The notes under the pieces: generated by a model
What the model was told of the DNA's origin: nothing
The model's database searches: none
The model's input: only the letters and a program-made list of their open reading frames with translations
Translations under genes and position numbers: made by a program
Assembly: GCA_032719365.1 (NCBI GenBank)
Contig: CM064862.1
Coordinates: 84,315,180-84,379,179 of the forward strand
DNA: 64,000 bases
From: Prinsepia uniflora
Lineage: Eukaryota; Streptophyta; Magnoliopsida; Rosales; Rosaceae
Direction: 5' to 3'
Shown: positions 1 to 10,105 of the stretch, in pieces
Numbering within the stretch: position 1 is the stretch's first letter
Layout of the letters: each line of letters opens with the position of its first letter

Positions 1-527
1 TGGAGGTCCAATAGTCTTAGTATTGAGGCACCCAGCAATAATCTTGGAGAGTTGGGTACTCAGGTTCCGGCAAATCTATTTTCTTTCTCCCTCTAAATTC
101 AGATCTAAGTTTAGGGAGACTAAAAATGGCAAATCTTTTTTTTAGTGGAACCTGTCATGAAGTTTGCAGGAATTGGAATGTTCATGAAGTCGTAACAGCA
201 ACAGTAGTTATATATTGTCTTCGCTAATTGGTGGATGTCGATATTTCTCTAAATTTCTCTCCAACTCCAAGGTTGCAAATAAAAAAAACAAAAAATAAGA
301 GGTTGGAACTTGGAAGGAACACATATACATATGTTCCCGTACCCATGGCAAAAGATGGGAAGCCAGATGCCCAACTGTTCCAACTCCTCTCAGGTCTCCT
401 TCAACAAGTTTTATTATCTACTCCTTTCCAAAACCACCCGTTATTCCAATTTCCCATGATTGTATTTACTTCACTTTGCTTTGACTTCCTTATCTAACTC
501 TTCTTTATAGTTTTCATTTTCAAAGTT
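1..527 (+). other. exon-like gene fragments, unidentified
   Basis: No complete gene is present. Two short stretches read like coding sequence on the plus strand. Positions 1-69 are open in frame 1 and end near a possible donor. Positions 300-393 encode about 31 codons (including YVPVPMAKDGKPDAQLFQLL), with an AG just before and CAG/GT just after, like an internal exon. I do not recognise the protein. The longer frame around the second stretch begins with TTG, so it is not a gene by itself. Being next to a 5-oxoprolinase piece in the same orientation suggests captured or decayed gene fragments. Confidence 0.25.
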
Positions 528-539
528 ATGAATAGGAAC

Positions 540-757
540 GTCATTATAAATCAAGGTTGTTTAGCTCTTGTGAAAATCTATATTCCACTAGGTGCATTCC
601 TGTCTCCAAGTGATAAAGCTGCAGTGGTGGGTGGTAACGTTCTCACTTCTCAGAGAATAACTTATGTTATCCTTACTGCATTTCAGGCTTGTGCTTGTTC
701 ACATGGTTGTATGAATAATCTCACGTTTGGAGATGCTACATTCGGTTACTATGAATA
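540..757 (+). pseudogene. 5-oxoprolinase (hydantoinase B domain) fragment
   Basis: The translation contains INQGCLALVKIYIP, then AAVVGGNVLTSQRITYVILT, then ACSHGCMNNLTFGDATFGYY. I recognise this as the conserved core of the hydantoinase B domain of plant 5-oxoprolinase, the enzyme that opens 5-oxoproline to glutamate in the glutathione cycle. The piece covers only about 70 residues of a protein of well over 1000. It begins abruptly after an AT-rich run and ends in a TAA exactly where the family continues with a glycine-rich stretch. No other part of the gene is nearby. It is a dead fragment, perhaps carried by a transposon. The family assignment comes from memory of the motif, not from a search. 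Confidence 0.7.
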
Positions 758-1880
758 ATCTCAAAGAATACGCTTGATTTATAATTTCATATACATGGAA
801 GTTTAATCCTAATAATGGACCTGAATAACCTTATCAAAATGATGGTAGTTGTATCACGAACTACCTTGAGCTGCGAGATCTACTGCGAGCATTGCCGTAA
901 TCCAACATCGGACGTCGATGCCCCAAACACCCAAGTATACGCACGCCATAAGCCACATGTGTCGGCCGAGACAAATGTCGTCGTCCTATCCTCCCTATAG
1001 TCTGCTACTCTGCTTCCTCATCGTCGTTATCCTCCCCCACCACCGCTGCCTCGTCATCCAGCTCGTCATAAAGGGTGGAAATCCAGAAAGGGAAAATCAA
1101 AGGAAGAGATTGGAGTGGAAATCCAAATAGAGAAAGTGAGGAAGAGATTGGAGGGAGTTGGCAATGCCATGGAAATCGAGAGAGAGAGAAAATCATGGGT
1201 TTGGATTTATTTATTCTTTTTTCGAAGAAATGTAAGATTTGGATTTGTTTTTTCTATCATGTGAAAATGAAGAAATTTGGACTTTTGGAGGAAGATGAAT
1301 AGCTCCCTAATTTCTTATTTTTGTTTATGAAAACTTTCATTTTTCACGTCTTCAATTTTTATTTTGTATTTGTTTATATTGTGCTTCCCACATAATTTAT
1401 TTTCTGCTTCAATTTTTATTGATTTGTTTTCTATTACCTGGGTGTGGATGATGATGTTAATGCAATAAAGCCTGGTAAGGGAAGAATATGAGGTAAGTAG
1501 GGGATAGGGAGGGTAATCGAGGAAGAAGATGGACCAATTATATGATATAATTAATATATTAATCTTTACTTTAAAAAATAAAACAAAAGTCACACAATCA
1601 TCTCTTTCACGTAGACTCTTACATGGCTCAATTATGCCAGTGTGTCGAAAATTTCATGTCTGCTCTTATTTTTCACGGTCACTTAATATTTGTAACAGAA
1701 AAGAAGCTGAGTGACTCAACTCGGCCGTTTAATGCTGTTAAGTGAAGTAATAATGACTACAAGGTGCAAAGTGTGACTAATGTGCGAGTTCATGGTGCAT
1801 TTAAGCTAAAAAGTATTTTTTTAATTATAAAATATAGTCTATTGATTGAAGATAAAGAATCCCTCACCATTTGGCCCAAA
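758..1880. other. intergenic, no gene seen
   Basis: Mostly AT-rich sequence with a short GC-richer island around 860-1080. Small open frames occur on both strands but show no domain, splice pattern or codon bias that I can support. A purine-rich run (GAGAGAGAGAAAATC type) lies near 1180. Confidence 0.4.
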
Positions 1881-2860
1881 AATCCACGAGCTTGTGAGGG
1901 CTCGCTTAGTCTAGTGGACTAAAGTCTGATCCAACCCGTTATGGGTCGTGGGCCAGCCCGGTCTAAAATTTAGTGGGCTGAATTTGGGCTTAAGTGTTTG
2001 AACTTGATATACTCGATGGACTCGGCCTCGAAAAACCGAGTCCGATCATCTATATAAGCCCGACCTAATTAACCAAACTTGGACTTGAAATTTAAGAGCG
2101 AAAGTGAGGCAATTTGACTTGAGAGTGGAATTGTGAATGAAATAAAGGAAATTTGAGGATAAAATTATAATAAATTTTTTTCACCAACAAATTTCTAATA
2201 GTTATTAAACTAATAGGTAGTAAAATCTCGAGTATTTTTTTTTTGAATATTTTTTTTCAAATTTATCCTTTTATTTTCCAAGTAATTAAAAAAGTCTGAT
2301 TGAGCTGGACTTGAGTGGGCTTATTTGGCTAGGCCTGAGAAGCCTGATAAATACACGGCGCGACAAAGTGCTTGGACTTTTATATATGTGACTAAACCTG
2401 CCCCGTTTGGCCCGATACTTTTCAAAATTTAACACAAACTAGGCCAAAGCCCAAAAAATTTGGCCCAATACTTTTCAGAGAGTGTCAACCACAATTTTAG
2501 AGTCCACCTCCAGGATTATATCACGAATACCCATATACACAACTAGCCATCACCGTTTTTCCTAGATGCACATGGGCATGTGGATACCCACTAGACCCGT
2601 TGACAAAAAGCCCAACCTGGCTCCCTATGGGTAGTGAGCCAGCCCGACCTAAAACTTAACGAGCATGACTTGGGTTTAGGGTGTTCAAACTTGACAGGCC
2701 CTTGCCCAATAAGGCCCGATAAGCCCAGTACGACCCGCCCATATAAACTCGACACATAAGTTCGAATATATAAAATAATTATTAGTTAAGAATTAATACC
2801 TAACTCATTCTTAATACTAATATTTCAGGCTAAACCCAAACCCCAAGCCAAACCTAATTT
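1880..2860. repeat. GGCCC/GGGCC-rich direct repeat pair, hAT-like subterminal DNA
   Basis: Two diverged direct copies of about 150 bp lie at roughly 1918-2075 and 2597-2755. Both run through GTGGGCCAGCCCGGTCTAAA or GTGAGCCAGCCCGACCTAAA, then a TTTGGGCTTA or TTGGGTTTAG run, then GTTTGAACTTGA or GTTCAAACTTGA, and end near ATATAAGCCCGA or ATATAAACTCGA. The area is full of GGCCCA and GCCCGA words. Such GGCCC-rich repeats are typical of the subterminal regions of plant hAT elements, and a hAT transposase fragment follows at 4220. The element ends are not resolved. Confidence 0.45.
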
Positions 2861-2981
2861 ATTTTAAAAAATCCAATGCTCAATACAAACCCTGACCCTG
2901 ATGTCCACCTATTTAAACAAATCTTCACTCAATTCTCTCAACATCTCATATTCTTATTCTCCTCATTCGTCTCAGGAGCAT

Positions 2982-3007
2982 TCTCTCTCTCTCTCTCTCT
3001 CTCTCTC
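2982..3007. repeat. (CT)n microsatellite
   Basis: About 13 uninterrupted CT dinucleotides inside a pyrimidine-rich stretch (about 2920-3120). It probably lies in the untranslated leader of the hAT-like element. Confidence 0.9.
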
Positions 3008-4219
3008 AACTCTCAAAGTTCAAACTCACCCCTCACAAACCCAACATCTCACTCACTCAACATAGTCTCTCTTATCTCTCAACCTCATTATTCCCTTCAC
3101 TCTTACTTTCACTTCCCATTCAATCTGATACAAAGAGGAAGACCAATACCAAGGCCAAATCACTGCCAAGTAATCCGATTTTCCTAGGAGAAGCTGGTCC
3201 AGTCGCAAACCCAACCCATTTCTCTAGAAAATTTTATAAGTTTGGTCCGAAAATCCTCCAACTATCACTTCGCCATATTCTTTTCATCTTTTTCTCTTGA
3301 TTTGAAAATCCCTTTTATAGAGAAGCCGTCATAAGTTGTAGTGCCACAACCGCTCTCCTTCGCAAGTCGCAGTGCCGCAATCCCTTTTGAAAACTCTTTG
3401 ACCAGATACCCTTATGTAGAGCTTTGTGCTTTATTTGATTTCTTTCTTCTAACATTGACTGAATATTTGATCTAGTTTTAGTGGTTTAAATCTGCTATTA
3501 TATCTTATTCTCTTAGTTTCCACTTGTTTTTTGTTTCTTACCCTTTCACACATGATAGTCTTTCTGATTGGCTACTTAATTGGAAGAAGACAACATCCAA
3601 TGAACGGATGAAGTGATTTTGATTTGGTTTTTCTAAGTTTCTGGTTGAGTCTAGACTATTGAGGATCAGTCAAACTTTTCTTAGATGGAAGTTTTGATGA
3701 TAAAATGTTACCCAAGAATCCGACTTCTTGTTTTTTGAACGAAGTTTTACTTTATTTTATTTTATTTCGTCAAAAAGTTGGTTAATTATGAATGTTTGGA
3801 TTCATGCCGAATTTAGATTGGCAAAGTTGGTCAATTATGAACTTTTGGAGTTACAATCTTCAGCTGCTTATTGGTACAATGTTCCTTTATGTCTTTTTTT
3901 TTGCCCAAGGGCCATGTGAAGAATAATGATATTATGACATTTCTTGATAGGATTTGTGTGAGTGAGAAGAAGACAGTAGTTGATGACCATATGACAATGG
4001 TGTGATATTAGAACACTAGTTCATGTTGCCAAGACTAAAATGTTATGCAATAATGTGTTATTGTTTCTCTGCATAATGGCATTCTATTTTCTAATTTGAA
4101 ATATATGTTTATTTGCAAAGAGCAAGGACTCACATAAACTAAAAGTTTGAGGTGTGATTTTAGTTTGACATTGTGCTTAGGCTATCAAGGTAATATTTGT
4201 CATTATTTCAGTCTTTATA
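3008..4219. other. non-coding leader region upstream of the hAT transposase
   Basis: AT-rich sequence with no supported gene. Short frames (for example 3728-3919) lack recognisable content. A TTATTTCAG acceptor-like site ends at 4210, just before the transposase ATG, so part of this stretch may be a 5' intron of the transposase gene. Confidence 0.4.
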
Positions 4220-4853
4220 ATGGATAATGCAAGTGAGAATCAGATAAGTGTCAATGCACCTTTAAATGATTCAGCTAATTCTCAAACTGTACTAGTTGAG
4301 CATAAATTAATTAGTAATGTTTGGAAAAAAAGTTTGTGGTTTCGTTATATGAAAAATGGTGTAGCAGTATTTAAGACTACATGCAGTATTTGTCAAGCTG
4401 AATTGGGTTCTACTCCCTCCCTTGAGACTAGTAATTTAAAACGCCATTTAAAAAGGCATAAGACTGCACAAACTACTGTTAATCCTAGTCAAATTTTATT
4501 GAATGCTAATTCTGTTGGAAATTTGACAAATTTTGCTTATGATATTGCTATTACTCATAAAGAACTTGTAAATTTTATTATTGTTAGAGCTGAATTGTCA
4601 TTTTCATTTGTTCAAAATCATGATTTTAAAAGGCATGATTCAGTGTGCTTTCTGTCCTCGATATAAAGGAATTTCAGTCTATACTTGTAAAAGGGATGTG
4701 ATGAAATTTTTTTTCTAAAGAGACGAATGATTTGCAATTTTTTTTTATAAACTTAATTCCAAAATTTTCTTTACTTCTGATATTCGGTCATCACGTCAAA
4801 AAATGGGTTACATGTCTCTCACAATACATTTTATTGATAAAGATTGGTCTTTG
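4220..4853 (+). pseudogene. hAT-family transposase, 5' fragment with BED zinc finger
   Basis: The ATG at 4220 opens 148 codons. They include WKKSLWFRYMKNG, then CSICQAELG, then SNLKRHLKRH, which is the C-x2-C...H-x-H pattern of a BED-type zinc finger used for DNA binding by hAT transposases. The frame breaks at 4666. Downstream, about 4758-4853, another frame reads KIFFTSDIRSSRQKMGYMSL and then IHFIDKDWSL, which matches the start of the hAT catalytic core (normally TTDIWSS...GYM..T.HFID..W). The coding sequence then stops dead at the TG of an LTR. The rest of the transposase (dimerisation domain included) is absent from the window. This is a frameshifted, truncated relic. Confidence 0.75.
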
Positions 4854-7255
4854 TGACAGGGCACGTCCCTAATCCCTCAGGATCTATGCGGGATATCCTG
4901 CTCCTGTCTGACACCGCGTGTCAGATCAGGGATAAAATCGTAACTCGCTCGGGGTTACCAGAGTGCGCAGTGATTTGTAGACTATGCATCAGCATGTGAT
5001 GTATCGGTCTCTGCTACAGCCCGCATCCGTGATCAGCCTGAAGGGTATCAAAAACATTAAAAGTTGTGGGTGGACAAAAAATAACCAGTTTATAAAACCA
5101 TTTAACGAAAAGACATTTATACCATTCACTTAAAAACATGTATGTATCAGAAAACAAGTATCTCAAATACTTTCTTAAAATAAAATCATTTTGCTTTTCA
5201 AATCCATAATCAATGGAAAAATGCTTCTCAAATCAATACCGATGAAAAACATCTATCATATCTCATATCATCATCATCACCATCAATCACGATATCCAAG
5301 CAACTCGTGCACATAAACTCCAGGACTGCTCACGTCTGAGCACGTCATCGTGAACATATCACTGACCGACGTTCCACATGTCGTCGTGAACATAACAACG
5401 ATCGATCTCATATAACATCAACACTTCTGAGTCGAGTCTTCATCAGCTGCACGACAACAAGCAGTGCTTTGTGACCTCTCCGGGGGGACACATCGCATCC
5501 CGGAGGTGAGCGTCAATCATCAGAACTTCTCTGGGGAAACATATTCACACCGGAGTCCCTCTCCGAGGAAACAAATTCCTACCGGAGTCATATCAATCTC
5601 ATAGGGTCTCAGCCCAAATCAAATCATATAGGGTCTCAACATAAAATCAATCTCGTAGGATCTCAGCCAAAAATCAAATCATATAGGGTCTCTACCCAAA
5701 ACATAGTTATCAAATACACATGGACTCACACACAGAGTCCATATCTTACCAACAGGGTCACAAGCCCAAAATATTTCACGTTTAACTATACTCTAAGTCA
5801 AACCATAAACCAATTGGGACATAAGCCCGAATATTATTTTCAAATTCGAAAATGATTTCACTATTCAATTGGGACTCAAGCCCAAAATGTCAATTTCACG
5901 CATCTCCATGAAATCATTCAAAATCGAATATCAATCCTTAGTTTCATGCCTCTCCGGAAAACCATTAAAATCACATAAATCACATGCACGTAGAATACTC
6001 GGCATAAGCCCAAATATCATAAACACAGAAATCTCGAAATATGTGCAATATAACATTTTCTACGACATGTTCAATAATCAAACAAAAACATTATGCAATC
6101 AATGCATCTCAAACCATGATCATAAAACACATATAAAACATTTGTGCATGCATCATTTAGAAAGAAAACTCCACCCACAAACCGTCTGTGATGCGCGTTC
6201 ATAATTCACGTTGTAAGCCACTCCGAGGCTAATCCCCAATCTTTGGGACGTCCAGACCTGTCCAAATCATACTCAAAGGTCACTAACCATCTATAAAAGT
6301 CTAAATCATAAACCCTCAAAACTCTCGGAATAATCAACGTGTCCCGAACATGCTTCCTGAGGCTTAAAACCTCCAAATGACTTATCAAACAATCTCCGAT
6401 CGACCTGAAACCACCACCATTGGATTTAGAATGACAAAGTCTTTCAAATAAGATCGGTTTGACCTTGAAATTTGTGCCCACGCGCCCCACGCGTCAATCA
6501 AAGTTCGGTCAACAAAAATTCAACTGTCAACACTGATGTGGCACCTTGCCACGTGTCATCCACGTGGCACCCCTACCATGTGTCACGCTGGCGTGGTACT
6601 ACCACATGTCATGCTAACGTTTCATGATGATGTGCCATGTTAGCGTGGCATGCTGACGTCATGCCCTCGCTGGAGAAGACGATCGGCGCCGCCGTGCTCC
6701 ACCATCTGGTTCGCTGGCCAACGACCAAAAAACCTCTATTTTTGGCCCAATTTTCAAACCTTTATATCTCCTTCAATACTCAACCAAATCCTACGTTCTT
6801 TATATGGAATCTATCTCCTTAAGCCAAGGAATTTAAATATGAACCCTTAATTGAGAGAAAGTATCTAGTTTTGAAGATACAAGCTTCCAAAGTTTCGACC
6901 AAACTTTGGGTCCACGTTCTGGCCACTCCCACCGTCCAAAACCTTCCCTTTTTTTTATCCTAAAAACATGAATATGGTCTTAGAATCGTGTAAAAACATC
7001 TGAAATTGAAACCTAAAATCAAACACCTACGATTTACCTTTGTTTTTCATGGTTTCCAGCCACCACCGTTGCCTTCGTCGTTTTCGTCGCTGTCTCTCAG
7101 TCTCTCTCACGTCCTCATCCTCTCTCTGTGGTCTCAGATGATGCAAGATGAAGGAGATGAAATGTGGGATGGGTGGATTTTGGTTTGGATGAAACAAAGA
7201 AAGTGAAAATGGTTTGGATGCATGTATATGTAATGGCCATCAATAGATAGGTGGC
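4854..7255 (-). mobile_element. LTR fragment of a Ty3/gypsy-like element (minus)
   Basis: Starts with TGACAGG, the reverse complement of the CCTGTCA end shared by the other LTRs here. It shows the conserved order seen in them: a hairpin with TCTGACAC/GTGTCAGA (about 4898), the acceptor-like CTGAAGGGTAT (5039), GGGTGGACAA (5067), the CTCCGG-type hairpin (about 5478), a second CCACCCAC block (6172), an ACGT-rich tract (6529-6670), and a TTTACCT donor-like site (about 7034). It ends where the next LTR begins at 7256, so its outer (U3) part is missing. It interrupts the hAT transposase gene at 4853/4854. Confidence 0.75.
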
Positions 7256-7449
7256 TGACAAGACCCGTCCCAATCCCCCTGTATTATCATGGGGCATGCC
7301 TACTCCCATATGGCACCGCGTGTCAGATCAGGGATAAACTCGTCACCCGCTCGGGGTCCATCAGAGTACGCCAGGATCGGCAGTGGCATGTGATGTCTCG
7401 ATCTCTGCTACATCTCGCATTCGATACCAACCTGAAGGGTATTAAAACC

Positions 7450-8568
7450 AAGGATTGAAATATCGATATCGACGGATATATCGATAGTCAAATTTACGGA
7501 TATCTCGCTCCAAATATCGATATCGTTTACGGTCAACAAAAATGACGAAAATTCGATCTAAAAGTTGGAAATTTGGAATGCAACTTTAGAAAAAACTTAA
7601 GTACCCAATGATAGTTATATAGGACTAATAAAAACTATAAAATGATTTTGATATAATAAATATATGGTGCATAATATGATATAATAGGGTTCTGCCGATG
7701 ACTAGTAATATAAAAATATAAACATAAACATAAATTGAAATGAATTACTATAATTGAATGTTAATATAATTAAAAACATAACAATAAGCATAAAAAAATT
7801 GAATTGAAGAAAAATTATAAAATGAGTAAATATATTTAAAATTGGAAAAAAGAATAAAAAAACAGAGTCAATCTTTGTTTAAAAATTGGAAAGGATTGAT
7901 ATATTTAAAATTGGAAAAATGAAAAATATAGTTCAAAATAAGGAATAAATGAAAAATATAGTTCAAAATAAGGAATAAATAAAATAGGGAGAATAAATGG
8001 AAAAAAAAATCAAAATAGGGAGAAACTCACGATGAATGAAAAAAAAAATATGTACAAATATGTACCACGTATAAAATGATGGTACAATTGAGAATGAATG
8101 AAAAAAAAAATATATAAAAGAAGCAGCACGCAAGGTTGTGTACAACTGAGAATGAATGAAAAAAAAAAAAGCCGCATGCACGCAAGGGGAGTCGAACCCT
8201 AGTGGTTGTGCAGCTGTTTAATGAACCAAACCAACTCAACTTGGAAGCCCAGTTGTAAATTTAAGTAAGCAAATAATATATAAAGAAAACGTACGAACTG
8301 AAAAACAGTCTTCTTCCTCCTCGTGCGGGTCTGCAATTCGGGTTTTTTGACCCGCGCGACATGACCCGACTGTAACTCCATTGTTTTACGTCCGATTTTC
8401 ATGAATTTTTTTCCTATTTCGATCGTTTTAATGAAATAAAGAGATCGATGGGATTAAATCAAGGAAAAATGTCGATATTTCGCTCAATTTCTTCCCCCCC
8501 CCCCTCTTACCTGCCGCCGGCCAATTTTGACAATATATCGGCCATATCGGTCGATATTTCAATCCATG
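7450..8568. mobile_element. Mutator-like MITE with 9-bp TSD
   Basis: The ends are inverted repeats sharing GGATTGAAATATCGA (left from about 7452, right read from the other strand from 8565). Flanks are a perfect 9-bp duplication, ATTAAAACC, at 7441-7449 and 8569-8577. The sister LTR at 16138 carries the uninterrupted site, so the insertion boundaries are certain. A 9-bp TSD is the hallmark of Mutator-superfamily elements. The interior is AT-rich, with tandem repeats and no transposase frame, so the copy is non-autonomous. Confidence 0.85.
7921..8172. repeat. short tandem repeats inside the MITE
   Basis: A 30-bp unit beginning GAAAAATATAGTTCAAAATA is present twice head to tail (7921-7950, 7951-7980). 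Further on, GAATGAATGAAAAAAAAA recurs about every 60 bp (near 8032, 8092 and 8152) as an imperfect 60-bp tandem array. Confidence 0.85.
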
Positions 8569-9402
8569 ATTAAAACCATAAAAGTTGTGAGTGGACAAAA
8601 CTAAATAGTTCAAAAATAATTTATATCGAAAGGACATTTATACCCTCCATGTAAAAGGATGCATGCATCATAAATCAGTTATGTCAAATACTTTCTCGAA
8701 AGTAAGATGTATTGCTTCCCAAATCAAAACATAGTGAAAAATACTTCTCAATCAGAGCCATCATCTCAGTAGGGTCTCCGCCCAAAAGAAAACATGTACA
8801 GGCCCTCTGCCCAAAACTAAAATCCAGGAAAACCAGAATGGAACCTCAGCCCAATTCATAGAACACGTGGGAACACATCCCATGGGAACTCATCCCAATA
8901 TTAGTCACGATTCTAATCCTAGCACATGTGCATATAGCTCAAGACCGCTCACAATCCTAGCATGTCGCCGTGAACACATCACTCGCCGTGACTGCCTCTA
9001 GATCATCACGAACACATCGTCGATCGACCTCCGAGTATCTCATCAGCACTCCTAAGTCGAGCCTCCCTTGGTCATTGCTTCCCACGGCTGCTCGACAACA
9101 GGCAGTGCATCGTGACCTCTCCGGAAAGAACACATCGCAGTCCGGAGGCGAGCGTCGTAACACCCTGGACGAACCCGAATGTTATCATCATACATAGGGC
9201 CTCAAGCACAAAACATCATCAAATGGGTCACCGCTCGAAAGCTAGTGTCCTACGACACTTCATATCCCAGGATTCCTTGAATCCTATCAAATCCTTGTAA
9301 TTTCGCCCTGAACGTCCGACAATCCTCGACTAATCCCCGATTAGCCTCGCTAATCAACAATTAATCTTAATTAATCCCAAAATTTTGGGACGAGTTGTTA
9401 CA

Positions 9403-9416
9403 AACCTCTCTCCTTA
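9403..9416 (-). other. polypurine tract of the LARD-like element
   Basis: Read on the minus strand this is TTAAGGAGAGAGGTT, a purine run directly upstream of the 3' LTR, where plus-strand DNA priming would occur during reverse transcription. Confidence 0.65.
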
Positions 9417-10105
9417 AATAATTTCGTCCTCGAAATTCAAACTGACCCAATTCCACGACCAAACCGTGGAAAATCCAATCATGTCTCCTACTTAGGGCAC
9501 CCTCGTGTAACTGTACACGTCCGACGTAAACCATCGTACTTGTCGGTACCTACTGTCACCAGAGCTTCCAAAGCTCCAACTCAATTCTCAAGAAACAATT
9601 CTCAAGAAACCACACGTTGGTTCGTTAGTCTCACTCGAGACGCCGATGCTCTTCAATCTCGCCTGTCACTCACTTTGACAGGTCTGCCACACTAAGCTGC
9701 TATCAAATCGGCTTTTCAGCCTGACAACTCTTTTCATCCGACATTCGAAGCGAACACTCTGCTTAGAGTCCGGTCCGATAAAAATCCTTTAGATCATGCC
9801 GTCACAATGGCACGAATCTCACCTCGCAGGCTAAACTCAATCTATGGTATTTATCGGCCTCAGTACTCATATCAGTCAATTTCCCCCTTTTCCCTATACT
9901 CAGGCTGACTCTCACTATCCATAGAGATACAACTCTCTTCCAACAGCCTCCAAGTCCACAACAACAATCGTGGCTAGCTGGAAACTCCCGACTCCACTGC
10001 GCTTTCGCTGCGCCACTCTGATCTCGACTTACTCTCGAGTTCCCAATCTCATCTCATGTCGCTCAGCGACCTACGCTGAAATCTTGATTCATCTCAAGTC
10101 CCAAC
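9417..10105 (-). other. internal non-coding DNA of the LARD-like element, part 1
   Basis: No open frame of substance. It contains the TTTCGTCCTCGAAATTC block that follows the PPT in the gag-only element as well (TTTCGTCCCCGAAATTCC at 33230), showing shared ancestry. Confidence 0.6.

Larger units (their letters stand above)
7256..9402 (-). repeat. 3' LTR of the LARD-like element, with MITE insertion and internal deletion
   Basis: Runs from TGACAAGACCCG to GTTGTTACA (TG...CA when read on the minus strand). It aligns with the LTR starting at 15956 through positions such as CTTCATATCCCAGGATTCC (about 9258 and 16831). After CCTATCAAAT (about 9293) it jumps directly to the terminal CTAATCCCCGATTAG part, so more than 1 kb present in the other LTR is missing. 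A MITE of 1119 bp sits at 7450-8568. Confidence 0.75.

Noticed and set aside
2876..3187. 103-codon frame rich in S, L and F
   Set aside because: It is produced by the CT microsatellite and pyrimidine-rich leader; no domain or homology signal.
8186..8260. tRNA-like B box (GGTTCGACTCC on the minus strand) inside the MITE, suggesting a SINE or tRNA
   Set aside because: No convincing A box, cloverleaf or SINE tail is present. A single 11-bp match is not enough.
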